DNA from: Hyphomonas johnsonii MHS-2
GTDB taxonomy: Bacteria; Pseudomonadota; Alphaproteobacteria; Caulobacterales; Hyphomonadaceae
DNA: 64,000 nucleotides
Assembly (NCBI RefSeq): GCF_000685275.1
Contig: NZ_ARYK01000002.1
Coordinates: 248,001-312,000, forward strand
Reading direction: 5' to 3'
How positions within the stretch are numbered: position 1 is the first letter of the stretch; the number at the start of each line of letters is the position of its first letter. The position numbers were made by a program, and so were the translations under genes. Below the pieces are notes generated by a model. The model searched no databases and was not told where the DNA came from. It worked only from the letters and a program-made list of their open reading frames with translations. This document shows positions 19,836 through 28,476 of the stretch, in pieces.

Positions 19836-20192
19836 CTACGGCCAGCCTTGAAAGGTATCCAGAGCGCTGGAGCTTGGCTCATAGGGTACGAAGGGTGGCG
19901 TCGTGAACTCCACACTACCGAGACGGCTCAATGGAGTTTCATAAACATCAACCCCGCACCCGCCTTCGTCTGTGTATTGATCGGCAAACGATCCGTAGTA
20001 GGGGGTGCCGCCTGGGGTCTCTGCCCGCTGCCCCTGTTGCGGAAAGGCAAGGTCAAATGCACGAAGTTGCGCCGTTTCCGGGCCCGCCCAATTGGTGCAA
20101 TCGCTCGGGAAATGATCCTGTGCCGCCACGCGACACGCCATCATCAGGCTCAGGAAGAGCGCAGTTCCAAATTTTCCTACGCGCTGTTTCAT
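19836..20192 (-). CDS. Small exported protein, unknown
   Basis: A 118-residue protein with a signal peptide (LFLSLMMACRVAAQ, cleavage about residue 25). The mature part has two cysteines (SDCTNW and GGCGVD) that could form a disulphide, and is rich in aromatic and acidic residues. The ATG at 20192 follows AGGAAAATG. No family recognised. It precedes the PDGxLYNE gene by 45 bases and could be in the same transcript. Confidence 0.65.
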   Translation of the reverse strand: MKQRVGKFGTALFLSLMMACRVAAQDHFPSDCTNWAGPETAQLRAFDLAFPQQGQRAETPGGTPYYGSFADQYTDEGGCGVDVYETPLSRLGSVEFTTPPFVPYEPSSSALDTFQGWP

Positions 20193-20497
20193 CGAGCATT
20201 TTCCTGTGGATCGGTGCGCCCGTCTGAAAGGGCCTCATCTCACTAGGCGTACGAAAAGGCAGGTTTGGGCCACGAACGGACAGAACTATTTGGCATCTGG
20301 CGTTCAAGGCCATGCGATTCGACATGCAGAATGAGGGGTTAGGCTTGCTTGGTGACGTCGCACGGGAAACGGCAGGCTCGCCAAGCTGCTAGGGAAACCA
20401 CGTTCAGGGCAATGCGTCAGTCGCGCTGTTCGCGGCGTGCGAGAACTATAAACGCCTGCCCCGGGTCCGTTTGCCGTACCAATCCCCTAACTGGGGT
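20193..20497. other. Intergenic region, nothing convincing
   Basis: 305 bases between the small exported gene and nnrS stop. I see no long reading frame with a ribosome site, no tRNA-like structure and no terminator with a T tract. It presumably carries the promoter of the leftward small gene. Confidence 0.4.
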
Positions 20498-21697
20498 TCA
20501 AACAGGCGTCTTGGTTCTCAGAAGCAATGGCCCATACGCCACGGCGAACCCGCCGAACGCGGCAAACCATGCGGCCCCGGCACATGTGTACAGCCACATG
20601 GCGTGATCAATCCAAATTCCGGCAGCCAGCCGCATCGCAACAGCAGCCAATAGCGCGATATATATGCAGAGCGTACCCGCATTCGCAGCAAGATTCTGTC
20701 CCGTATGGCCCAGTGTCGCTCGCGTCATTACAGCAAGTGTCATCGTCCCGATTGCGCCGGTCATCCACAGATGTTGAGTGGCGCTGGGCGTTATCAAGTC
20801 TGGAACAAGCACATTACCCGCCAATCCAAATGCCCCCAACGGGATGAACGCGTATCCAATGTGAAGCACCCAAACCAGGGGTTCCGCGACGGTCCGATCA
20901 CCTGCCCAGCGGATCAGGCGCCATGTATGAGCAGCGCCAGCCAGCACAAGCGCAAGTGCCGTCACCGTCCCTGCTGGACGAACAACAAAGGCAATCAGCG
21001 CCGCCAGCAGGATGAGCAATGCGACCTTGTCGAAGGTTTGCATCGGAAGAACCGGCAGACGCCCACCTCCTCGTCTGGTCAGCCAGTTGCGCGTAAACAG
21101 CGGCACGATTCTACCGCCAATGATGGCAATCATCATCACGGTCACACCCAATCCGATGCGCAAACCATAGCCATGTGCCGCGAAGTTGCCTCGGGCCGCC
21201 TCCCAGTGGAAAATCGCGTTGCCCAAGATGAACGCAGCGAGCAACGCCAGTATTATGAGATTGCGCCAATTTTTCCCTGCCAGGATTTCGTTTCCTGCCA
21301 CGACGGCAATCGCCACAGGAAGAGACAGGTCAACAATGGCCACGGCGAAAGGCGGCAATCCCATCGAGAACATCATGACGACCCGGCCAGCAACCCATAG
21401 CAAAAAGACGAGGCCGAGGGGCCAGCCAATGAGTGGCGGCCGGGATGTCCAGTTTGGAATAGCCGTCAAAAGGAAGCCAGCAATTACCGCACCGAGATAC
21501 CCATAGAGAAACTCGTGCGCATGCCAGGACACCGGATCAAATGCGGTGGGCAACACTACGATGCCTGACACGAAGGGTATCCAAAGCGCCATCGACAGAG
21601 CCGCCCAAAGCGATGCTCCGAGAAAGAATGGCCGAAAGCCGTAGGAAAATATCGTCCAAGGGGCCTGGGAGCGGCGCAGGACTACGGTTTGTGCCAT
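20498..21697 (-). CDS. nnrS: NnrS family haem-copper membrane protein
   Basis: A 399-residue, about 12-helix membrane protein. The N-terminal SYGFRPFFLGASLWA, WHAHEFLYGYLGAVIAGFLLTAIPNWT, GGRIVPLFTRNWL and HLWMTGAIGTMTLAVMTRATLGHTG stretches are characteristic of NnrS, which in other species lowers nitrosative damage to iron-dicitrate pools. Its ATG overlaps the stop of the haemerythrin gene, and a palindromic Rrf2-type operator lies upstream of both, so it is probably induced by nitric oxide. Confidence 0.93.
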   Translation of the reverse strand: MAQTVVLRRSQAPWTIFSYGFRPFFLGASLWAALSMALWIPFVSGIVVLPTAFDPVSWHAHEFLYGYLGAVIAGFLLTAIPNWTSRPPLIGWPLGLVFLLWVAGRVVMMFSMGLPPFAVAIVDLSLPVAIAVVAGNEILAGKNWRNLIILALLAAFILGNAIFHWEAARGNFAAHGYGLRIGLGVTVMMIAIIGGRIVPLFTRNWLTRRGGGRLPVLPMQTFDKVALLILLAALIAFVVRPAGTVTALALVLAGAAHTWRLIRWAGDRTVAEPLVWVLHIGYAFIPLGAFGLAGNVLVPDLITPSATQHLWMTGAIGTMTLAVMTRATLGHTGQNLAANAGTLCIYIALLAAVAMRLAAGIWIDHAMWLYTCAGAAWFAAFGGFAVAYGPLLLRTKTPV

Positions 21698-22185
21698 CAG
21701 CCTTGCATCCGGTCTGTTGCTTCAAACTGGGGGAAAAGGACTTCATTCTCGAGCCGCAAATGCTCTTCCAGATCCCTTACGAGCACGCCAAGCCCATCAT
21801 AGAGGCTGGTCCATGTCCGGCAGGCATTTTCCGGCAGGGTCAAGTTTTGCGTGAGCCCGAGAATGGTTCGGGCGTCTTCAATGTGTCCAACATGATCGTG
21901 GCGCATGGCCGCGATCGGTTGCCCGAGCACTGGGCCAGCCCCGTTTCGAATGGCCGGAAACAGAATCAGTTCTTCCTTTTTCATGTGAACTTCCATTTCG
22001 CCTATCATCCGTGTCAGGATATCGGCCAATCCTGTGGGGACACCCGGTCGCCCCGCATGGACCTGTTCCACTTTGGCGGAAAGCGCCGCCAACTCGGGAA
22101 GCTGCGCACGCAGGCGCACGTGATATCGTTCCTCTATGTAACGTGTGAGTTCAGCGGCGTCATGGAGCGGAACGGAAGTGGTCAT
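21697..22185 (-). CDS. Haemerythrin-like protein (YtfE/Ric type, short)
   Basis: A 162-residue four-helix diiron protein. Likely iron ligands: HVRLRAQL (about 22), EVHMKKEE (about 64-71), RHDHVGHIED (about 95-104) and EEHLRLENEVLF (about 140-151). It resembles the C-terminal part of YtfE/ScdA iron-sulphur repair proteins but lacks their N-terminal ScdA domain. ATG at 22185 follows AAAGGAC. Cotranscribed with nnrS and divergent from an Rrf2 regulator, pointing to a role in nitric-oxide defence or iron-sulphur repair. Confidence 0.88.
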   Translation of the reverse strand: MTTSVPLHDAAELTRYIEERYHVRLRAQLPELAALSAKVEQVHAGRPGVPTGLADILTRMIGEMEVHMKKEELILFPAIRNGAGPVLGQPIAAMRHDHVGHIEDARTILGLTQNLTLPENACRTWTSLYDGLGVLVRDLEEHLRLENEVLFPQFEATDRMQG

Positions 22186-22367
22186 GTCATGTCCTTTGGA
22201 AATTGCGCTGAACCAACATCGGAGATGTTCAAGTCAGACGACCGGCTGAAACCAAGGCGAAAGGCCTGCCAACCCAATGTCCGCGTCGCCCTGAACCGCG
22301 AATTGCAGCCAGTGTGGAGTCGCGCATTCTGAAAGGATTAGACATTGAATTCGCCAACCATTTTGAT

Positions 22368-22390
22368 AATAGGTATTTCTAATACCTATT
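22368..22390. promoter_or_regulatory. Palindromic operator, NsrR-type spacing
   Basis: A perfect 10-bp inverted repeat, AATAGGTATT (22368-22377) and AATACCTATT (22381-22390), with a 3-base spacer TCT. The total of 23 bp equals the usual NsrR operator length, although the sequence differs from the enterobacterial AAGATGCATTT motif. It ends 21 bases before the Rrf2 gene ATG and lies about 180 bases before the haemerythrin gene, suggesting control of both directions. Confidence 0.7.
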
Positions 22391-22411
22391 TTGCGATCGG
22401 GAAACGAGACA

Positions 22412-22828
22412 ATGCGCCTCACCTCATTCACGGATTACGGCCTGCGCATGTTGATGCGTATGGCGAGCGAACCACAGCGAGCCTTTTCATCTGGCGAACT
22501 AGCTGACGAGTTCAATTTGTCGCGCAATCATCTGACCAAAATCATGCAGCGTCTCGCCCAAGGACAAATCGTCCGCACCCAACGAGGCGCTGGCGGTGGC
22601 GCGAGATTGGCAGTCAAACCCAGGGAGCTAAAGCTGGGCAGAATTGTTCAGCTTCTGGAGCAAGATCAGCCATTGGTCGAATGTCTTTCGGCAGACAGGG
22701 GAAACTGCACGATTGATGGCCAATGCCGGGTCAAAGCGCGTTTGCGATCAGCCGAAGCGGCATTCCTGAGAGATCTCGACAAGGCAACACTCGCCGACAT
22801 CGCCCTGCCGACCCGGGCGCCTGCCTGA
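22412..22828 (+). CDS. Rrf2 family regulator, NsrR-like
   Basis: A 138-residue winged-helix repressor with an iron-sulphur site. Begins MRLTSFTDYGLRML; recognition helix around NLSRNHLTKIMQRL (about 40-53). Three cysteines, CLSADRGNC and CTIDGQC (Cx7C, Cx5C, about 90-104), match the cluster ligands of NsrR, a nitric-oxide sensor. It is divergent from the haemerythrin-nnrS pair and a 23-bp palindrome lies in its own promoter, so autoregulation plus control of nnrS is likely. A second Rrf2 gene of the same kind lies at 28007. Confidence 0.9.
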   Translation: MRLTSFTDYGLRMLMRMASEPQRAFSSGELADEFNLSRNHLTKIMQRLAQGQIVRTQRGAGGGARLAVKPRELKLGRIVQLLEQDQPLVECLSADRGNCTIDGQCRVKARLRSAEAAFLRDLDKATLADIALPTRAPA

Positions 22829-22904
22829 ATTTCCTGCCCTGAATCCACATATCAATTCAGGCGTTTCCATACGATCAACCATCACAGCAAGAAAGGACTA
22901 TAAA

Positions 22905-23138
22905 ATGACAGACTGGCTACCCAGCCTCATCGTCAAGACACCAGCCGAAGGTTATGACCTGGCCGTTAAGCTCGCCCGGGTCGCAATCAAGGTGACCCAA
23001 CCAGATGCTGAGGTGCGCGATCGCCTGCGCTCCGATTATGCCGAAAACGCATCAGCACTTGTTGCCGTCAGCCAGGTGATAGCGACTCACTTTGCGACTG
23101 TTTCGGCCGCCAACAATTTCTGGCGCGGTGAGGCATGA
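22905..23138 (+). CDS. Small protein, unknown (next to nsrR-like gene)
   Basis: A 77-residue, mostly helical soluble protein without cysteine, signal peptide or membrane segment. ATG at 22905 follows AAAGGAC at good spacing, 76 bases after the Rrf2 gene on the same strand, so it probably belongs to the nitric-oxide response unit. No family recognised. Confidence 0.6.
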   Translation: MTDWLPSLIVKTPAEGYDLAVKLARVAIKVTQPDAEVRDRLRSDYAENASALVAVSQVIATHFATVSAANNFWRGEA

Positions 23139-23245
23139 ACTACGACAATACAAGACTTGCCTACACGGGGTCCGTGGCGGAATCGTAAGCTCGGAATGCG
23201 CCGACGGGAGCCGGCGAAACGCAGCCAAGCGATCGTGACTTCAGC

Positions 23246-23674
23246 TTACGCCAGGCTCGATTCGTCTGGCGGCGTGACGCCCAGGACCCGCAGGCGTCTT
23301 TGACGGCCGTTCGGAAAGCGGCACATCGTGGTGTCGCCAACCGAAAGGCCGATAAGCGCGATTCCCACAGGCGACGTAATTGAAACATGCGATGTCGACG
23401 CCCCCAAGCGGTTCGGAAAAACCAATTTGACGATCCGAATCCTGCCGCTGACTTCATCAACATATTCAACAATCGAATTCATTACGACAGTTTGATCCGG
23501 CAACGCTCCAGACGAATACACGGTCGCCCGATCAAGTTCGCCGAGCAGCAGCCCGGCGAATTCCGGCTCGCTACAGGTCAATGCATTGGCCAACGCGTTC
23601 AACGCATCAAACTCAAGCGCGTTCATGTGTATCTTCGTACGGGATTCATCGTTCCCTCGGTCAACAATAGTCAT
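23246..23674 (-). CDS. Rnk/GreA-GreB C-terminal domain protein
   Basis: A 142-residue protein: a short helical N-terminus (about 15-50, LEFDALNALANAL, LLLGELDRATV) and a GreA/GreB-like FKBP domain (VVMNSIVEYVDEVSGRIR, SITSPVGIALIGLSVGDTT). This is the layout of Rnk, the regulator of nucleoside diphosphate kinase, which binds RNA polymerase but lacks the long GreA coiled coil. ATG at 23674 follows GAGGAAAC. Confidence 0.85.
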   Translation of the reverse strand: MTIVDRGNDESRTKIHMNALEFDALNALANALTCSEPEFAGLLLGELDRATVYSSGALPDQTVVMNSIVEYVDEVSGRIRIVKLVFPNRLGASTSHVSITSPVGIALIGLSVGDTTMCRFPNGRQRRLRVLGVTPPDESSLA

Positions 23675-23776
23675 CTAGATAGTTTCCTCACTTTTATTTG
23701 TGAATTTTCTCGAGGTTGCCTTGGTCTGGTTTCAGGCGGGGCCGGGCGTCCGATATGAGCGCCGCGCTGGCAGAGA

Positions 23777-23959
23777 TTATTCTCCCAACTGGCGCATAAT
23801 TCTGTCCTTCAGGGCCAGACGCCGAGCCTTGAGATCCCGCAATCTTGTGGAATCGGGAAGCGGCCGCCTTTCTTCCTGAGTGATGAGCCGGTCAAGTTCA
23901 GCATGCTTGGTGCGCAACGACCGTATCAGTCTTTCATCTCCACGAACTTCAGTCGCCAT
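23777..23959 (-). CDS. YdcH family protein (DUF465)
   Basis: A 60-residue helical protein with the YdcH pattern: H.ELD..I, a basic linker and LRDLKARRLALKDRIMRQL (coiled-coil hairpin). Function unknown in the family. The ATG at 23959 overlaps the stop of the upstream small gene (TGATG) and follows AAAGGAGAG, so the start is firm. Confidence 0.85.
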   Translation of the reverse strand: MATEVRGDERLIRSLRTKHAELDRLITQEERRPLPDSTRLRDLKARRLALKDRIMRQLGE

Positions 23960-24162
23960 CAACGCTCTCCTTTGACTTGCTTTTCGCGCAACCCCATTCG
24001 GCGAGCCCCTGGGATATGCAGCGCTCGAACCGCGCCGCCATCATCTTCCCAGCGCGCCACTCCTATCTGGGTTGAAGTAACGGCGCTTCGCCTACGTCCT
24101 CGGTCGCCCTGCTTTTCGTCCATCCAGGGAAAGCAGGTTGGGAAATCGGCGGCGGACAACAT
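23959..24162 (-). CDS. Small protein, unknown, coupled to YdcH gene
   Basis: A 67-residue, Arg-rich protein. ATG at 24162 lies behind AAAAGGAGACCGCAA, a strong ribosome site, and its TGA overlaps the YdcH start. Both facts support translation. No domain recognised; composition (many Arg, Gly, Trp) could fit a nucleic-acid or partner-binding peptide. Divergent from the LysR-type gene. Confidence 0.6.
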   Translation of the reverse strand: MLSAADFPTCFPWMDEKQGDRGRRRSAVTSTQIGVARWEDDGGAVRALHIPGARRMGLREKQVKGER

Positions 24163-24272
24163 TTGCGGTCTCCTTTTGCGTCTACGTGTCGGTGTGTTTC
24201 TCTTGAAATCGGAAGCGACAACCCATAATTCAAATCGTAATAATGTTGTTTTGCGATAACTGGATATTATGG

Positions 24273-25202
24273 ATGAGACCAACGCTGCGCCAACTGCAAT
24301 ACCTGACGGCCATCGCCGAGACTGGGCGGTTCGGTGAAGCCGCAAAGCGGTTGAATGTCAGTCAGCCCGGACTGTCATCCCAGATATCCAACATGGAAGA
24401 AGAATTGGGAGCGGTGTTGATCGAACGTGCACCTAGCGGCGCCTTGCTGACCCCCAAGGGGTTGGAAATTGCTGCGAGGGCCAAGCATATCCTGAGGGAT
24501 GTCGAGGATTTGAAAGCAGTCGCGCGCCACGATGCCGACCAGCTGGAAGGTCTGTACCGCATAGGGGTATTGCCCATTGTTGGTCCGTACCTCCTTCCGC
24601 TGGCGGTTCGACAACTGCATGCCAAATTCCCGCTTTTGCGCTTCCATGTGAGAGAAGAGCCCGCCAATGATCTTGAAACGCACCTGCACGAAGGCCTGTT
24701 TGATACGATCATTTCATCCGTCGCAGACCATTCGCGCGTCCACCACGTCTCATTGTTTGACGAAGAGTTGTGGATATGTGTCGCGCCAGACGATCCGCTT
24801 GCGCGAGATCCAGATCCTGTCGCCCTCTCGGATCTGGAGGGCCGCCTCTTTCTCACTCTGGGAAGCCGCGACCGGCTGAATGTCGCAATCGAGAACATTG
24901 CCGATGCTGCAGGTGCCATCATCAGCAACGAATACGAAGGAACGAGTCTGGATTCGGTGCGCCAGATGGCTGAGATGGGTGCAGGCATCGCCGTGCTACC
25001 CAGTCTCTACGCCCTATCGGAAGCACGGCGCGACCCACACCTGAAAATCCGGCGCATTGAACACCAGCTGGCGAGCCACCCGATTTCGCTTATCTGGCGG
25101 GAGTCGTCGCCCCTGGCGCCCAATTTGATCACGCTCGGAAGCGCATTGCAGCATGTCGCAGCCGAACTGCTTAGTGAAAATCACCTCGGCCACTCCAGAT
25201 AG
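24273..25202 (+). CDS. LysR-type regulator, OxyR-like without redox cysteines
   Basis: A 309-residue LysR regulator. N-terminal helix-turn-helix about 1-60 (PTLRQLQYLTAIAETGRFGEAAK, LNVSQPGLSSQI); effector domain to the end. The sequence follows OxyR closely (EGTSLDSVRQMAEMGAGIAVLPSL), but the two disulphide cysteines of OxyR align with Arg and Ala in LEGRLFLTLGSRDRLNVAIENIADAAGA; only one Cys, in LWICVAPDD, remains. It may sense something other than peroxide. ATG at 24273 is favoured over an upstream ATG at 24243 because the fold starts here. Confidence 0.88.
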   Translation: MRPTLRQLQYLTAIAETGRFGEAAKRLNVSQPGLSSQISNMEEELGAVLIERAPSGALLTPKGLEIAARAKHILRDVEDLKAVARHDADQLEGLYRIGVLPIVGPYLLPLAVRQLHAKFPLLRFHVREEPANDLETHLHEGLFDTIISSVADHSRVHHVSLFDEELWICVAPDDPLARDPDPVALSDLEGRLFLTLGSRDRLNVAIENIADAAGAIISNEYEGTSLDSVRQMAEMGAGIAVLPSLYALSEARRDPHLKIRRIEHQLASHPISLIWRESSPLAPNLITLGSALQHVAAELLSENHLGHSR

Positions 25203-25292
25203 CCTATCGCTTTCCGATCGCCCCCAGTCTCCAGAAAAGTTCCGTCTGCATACATACAAGAATGCGGCGCGCGTTCAATCGATGCGAACCAT

Positions 25293-25649
25293 TCAACTCG
25301 AGTGGCGATTCTGCAAAATATTCCTCAGGACGACTGCATTGTTGTGAGTCTCATCGCGTGCCGCATAGACAAGTGTGACCGTCCCCTCTTCGACCAATTT
25401 GGATAATCGATCGAATTCCTCGCCGTGCGCGTCGATCTCATGAGCATACCGTGTCACGAACTCCTCCCAGCGCCCCTCGTCGTGGCCGAACCATTTCCGA
25501 AGCGGCGTGCTCGGTGCGAGGTCTTTCAGCCAGTGGTCTATTCGGGCCTCGTCTTTGCTAACGCCACGTGGCCAAAGCCTGTCGACCAGTACCCTCACGC
25601 CGTCCTCAGACGACGGGGCCTCATAGGCCCGCTTTATGTTGACGTTCAC
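25293..25649 (-). CDS. DUF488 / YeaO family protein
   Basis: A 118-residue cytoplasmic protein with the DUF488 signature GVRVLVDRLWPRGVSKDEA and WLKDLAPSTPLRKWFGHDEGRWEEF, ending in TLVYAARDETHNNAVVLR. Function unknown. It begins at a GTG (25649) behind GGGGGTG. Confidence 0.9.
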   Translation of the reverse strand: MNVNIKRAYEAPSSEDGVRVLVDRLWPRGVSKDEARIDHWLKDLAPSTPLRKWFGHDEGRWEEFVTRYAHEIDAHGEEFDRLSKLVEEGTVTLVYAARDETHNNAVVLRNILQNRHSS

Positions 25650-26009
25650 TTACGCACCCCCTTCTCGCCTGCAGTCAGCGAATTCACGAAGACCGAAACA
25701 CGGTGTAGCAGGATTGATCATGTGCCGACGCCGCTTCAATCGCAATTGCATTGAGTAAGAGGCTGAAAATCTGATGCGCATCACGGCGTTCGTCCAACGA
25801 ATTGGAGCACAGCCTCAGATCATCGCAACGGCTGTTCACCAAGAATGGAGGTTAGGCATCTCTGCTCGATCACATCAGATCAAGCGCGACTGACTCTACC
25901 GCCCCGGCAAATCCAAAAAAGTGTATCAATGCAACCCCGGGCTATTGAAATACGCCTGTCAGAGAGTTAGGCCGAATCCCGACACGACCGCCAAGAGGGA
26001 GAGGCTGAC
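25650..26009. other. Intergenic region before the CLC channel gene
   Basis: 360 bases without a supported gene. GATCACATCAGATCAA near 25880 resembles a degenerate FNR/CRP-type site but does not match either consensus. The last 30 bases hold AAGAGGGAGAGG, the ribosome site of the channel gene. Confidence 0.4.
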
Positions 26010-27737
26010 ATGTGGCTGCTAAACCTTCAACGCACGCCGCGTTTGATTTTGATTTGCGTCGTGCTTGGTGTTGTCGGGGCGCTGGGCGCGCAACTTTTCC
26101 TGCTTCTCCTGCATTTTTTTGATACCTATGTCCTCGCTGCGGTTGGCGGGTATGAGACGATCGACGTCGAGACGGCCCATGCAATGACGGACATCCCACA
26201 GCCGTTCACGCGCCTGTACTGGTGTCTGCCAATTTCAACGACATTGGGAGGTTTGGCGGCAGGCCTGCTGATCTTCGGATTGGCGCCTGAAACAGAAGGG
26301 CACGGCACTGATGCCACGCTACTGGCATTCCACCGAAACAAGGGAAGGATGCGCGCGCGTGTGCCTTTCGTAAAGACCCTGGCGAGCGCAATCACGATAG
26401 GCACCGGCGGGTCAGGTGGACATGAAGGACCAACGGCCCAGATCGCATCAGGTATGGGAGCCATTATCGGCCAAATTTTCAACCTGTCTGACGATGAACG
26501 CCGGATCGTGATCCTGATCGGAATGGCCGCCGGCCTATCGGCCATCTTCAAGAGCCCCTTGGGGACAGCCATCTTTGCCGTAGAAATCCTGTATTCACGC
26601 ATGGCCTTCGAAGGTGGCGCATTGATCTTCACATTGATCTCTGCCTCGATCGCCTACTCAATTACGGGTATGTTTTCTGGATTCACGCCCCTGTTTCTGC
26701 TTCTGGAGAGCAGCCGCGATCTGGTTCCCCTGGATCTGTTGTGGTTCAGCCTGCTCGGCGCTTTGGCGGGCGGTGTAGGCGCGCTGATGCCTCGAATTTA
26801 TTATACGATCCGCGACGCATTCGTTGCGCTGAAGGTTCCACGCGCGATCAAACCGGCCATCGGTGGCCTGGCCGTCGGAATGATCGGCATTGCAATGCCG
26901 CCGGTCATCGGCGGCGGATATGGCTATATGCAATTCGTGCTTCAAGGTGGGACAGGGCTGGCCGTCTGGATCCTGGTGCTTTTGACCTTCGGCAAGATCT
27001 TGACACTCTCCCTCACCGTCGGGTCTGGCGGTTCGGGTGGCGTATTCGGCCCCACGCTATTTGTTGGAGTCATGCTCGGCGGTAGTTTTGCCGGCCTGTT
27101 ACACCTCATGAACATTGATATCGATAGCAACTGGTTGGCAGTTGTCGGCATGGCCGCAGTCTTCGCAGGAACCGCACGCGTCCCTATTGCCGCGATGGTG
27201 ATGGTGATCGAGATGACGGGGGGCTTCACGTTGATCATGCCAACGATGCTCGCCGTCGCAATCTCCTTTTTGGTGCAACTTGTCCTGTCCCGGAATACAA
27301 AATATCCGACGATTTATGAATACCAGGCCCGCACCCCCGCAGACAGCCCGGTCTATCGCGAAACATTCTACCAGACCGCCGCAGATCTATTGCGCCGCCA
27401 GGAAGTCCATCTTGACCGTGATATCCTGGACAGCGAATTGCAGGCGGTGCTGGAAGGCGGTGAAGGCATCTCTCTACGCCAGCGCAAGGAACGGCTCTAC
27501 CGCCTCCTCATGCCGGCGGGATCGCCAGTAGCTGGCCGCGAAGTCCGCAGCCTCGGATTAAGTGACATGGGCGTGGTCATTGTAGGCATCATCCGCGGCG
27601 AGGGCGAAATCACTCCAACTGGCGACACGCGGCTGCAGGTCCGCGACGATCTTCTGGTGGCAGCCAATGAAGAGTCGATTCGTTCATTCCGTGATCTGAT
27701 CATGACATCATCAAAGAACGACGCTCAGGACTCTTGA
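26010..27737 (+). CDS. CLC chloride channel/antiporter with C-terminal TrkA-C-like domain
   Basis: A 575-residue protein with about 10-12 membrane helices up to residue 430 and a cytoplasmic tail. CLC filter motifs are present: GTGGSGGHEGPTAQI (the gating glutamate is in GHEGP, about residue 138), GSGGSGGVFGPTLFVG and GTARVPIAAMVMVIEMTG. The tail (about 500-575) resembles a TrkA-C ligand domain (GREVRSLGLSDMGVVIVGIIRGEG, RDDLLVAANEESI). The glutamate suggests a proton-coupled antiporter; no external proton-glutamate assignment was attempted. ATG 26010 follows GAGGGAGAGG. Confidence 0.93.
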   Translation: MWLLNLQRTPRLILICVVLGVVGALGAQLFLLLLHFFDTYVLAAVGGYETIDVETAHAMTDIPQPFTRLYWCLPISTTLGGLAAGLLIFGLAPETEGHGTDATLLAFHRNKGRMRARVPFVKTLASAITIGTGGSGGHEGPTAQIASGMGAIIGQIFNLSDDERRIVILIGMAAGLSAIFKSPLGTAIFAVEILYSRMAFEGGALIFTLISASIAYSITGMFSGFTPLFLLLESSRDLVPLDLLWFSLLGALAGGVGALMPRIYYTIRDAFVALKVPRAIKPAIGGLAVGMIGIAMPPVIGGGYGYMQFVLQGGTGLAVWILVLLTFGKILTLSLTVGSGGSGGVFGPTLFVGVMLGGSFAGLLHLMNIDIDSNWLAVVGMAAVFAGTARVPIAAMVMVIEMTGGFTLIMPTMLAVAISFLVQLVLSRNTKYPTIYEYQARTPADSPVYRETFYQTAADLLRRQEVHLDRDILDSELQAVLEGGEGISLRQRKERLYRLLMPAGSPVAGREVRSLGLSDMGVVIVGIIRGEGEITPTGDTRLQVRDDLLVAANEESIRSFRDLIMTSSKNDAQDS

Positions 27738-27771
27738 TGATCCGATTGCAAAGCAGACGCACTCGCCTTCT

Positions 27772-27797
27772 CGAGACGCGCAGTGTCTCGTTGCTGT
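27772..27797 (+). terminator. Possible weak terminator after CLC gene
   Basis: CGAGAC (27772-27777) pairs with GTCTCG (27785-27790) over a 7-base loop, followed by TTGCTGTTT. The stem is short and the T tract broken, so the call is weak. Confidence 0.35.
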
Positions 27798-28006
27798 TTG
27801 ATGGGAAGTCGCGAGCCGATATATCCGTCCAGACCGTTGCAGTTGAATTGTTGCGTATGATGGGGGAATGACTGATGTTGATCTCGCTTCCGCCACCCGA
27901 AAGACTGCACCTCCACTCTGTTTCATAACGAAATCGCGCCAGACAAAACCTTGCATCGCAGCGCCACAGGTTTACTTGTTTTATACAGGTTTGAGGTCAG
28001 ATTTTC

Positions 28007-28468
28007 ATGAGACTAACCAGCTTTACGGACTATGCGTTACGTATTTTGCTTATGGCCGCGTCCCATCCTGACCGGCTGATAACAATCTCCGAAATCGCCG
28101 AAACCTATGACTTGTCACGCGGACACGTCATGAAAATCGTCAATCTTCTAAGCCATGAAGGCATTCTTGAAGCTGTACGCGGCCGCAATGGGGGCCTGCG
28201 CCTTCGTGAGGATCCGGCGCACATCAATCTGGGCGCTCTGGTACGTTTGACCGAACCGGATTTCAAGCTTGCCGAGTGTTTCGGAACACCCAACAATTGT
28301 CTGGTTTCCGCCTATTGCAAGCTACCCGGCCCTCTGAACGAAGCGCTCAACGCATTCCTCTCTGCGCTCGACAAATTCAGTCTTGAAGACATGATGCTGA
28401 AGCCCTCGCAATTCACCGGCCCCCAACCATTCAACCAGCCTCAGCGCGGCCCCCTTCTGGACCAATAG
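28007..28468 (+). CDS. Rrf2 family regulator, NsrR-like (second copy)
   Basis: A 153-residue Rrf2 protein closely like the one at 22412: MRLTSFTDYALRILL, recognition region DLSRGHVMKIVNLLSHEGIL, GRNGGLRL wing, and cysteines ECFGTPNNC and CLVSAYC (Cx6C and Cx5C). A 2Fe-2S or 4Fe-4S cluster sensing nitric oxide is likely by family. A direct repeat with ACAGGTTT at about 27966 and 27985 lies in the upstream region. It converges on the cbb3 operon 2 end, so it does not share a promoter with it. Confidence 0.9.
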   Translation: MRLTSFTDYALRILLMAASHPDRLITISEIAETYDLSRGHVMKIVNLLSHEGILEAVRGRNGGLRLREDPAHINLGALVRLTEPDFKLAECFGTPNNCLVSAYCKLPGPLNEALNAFLSALDKFSLEDMMLKPSQFTGPQPFNQPQRGPLLDQ

Positions 28469-28476
28469 ACGCCCAT

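Noticed and set aside
23135-23188. 17-residue frame overlapping the stop of the 77-aa gene
   Set aside because: Too short to support without expression data.
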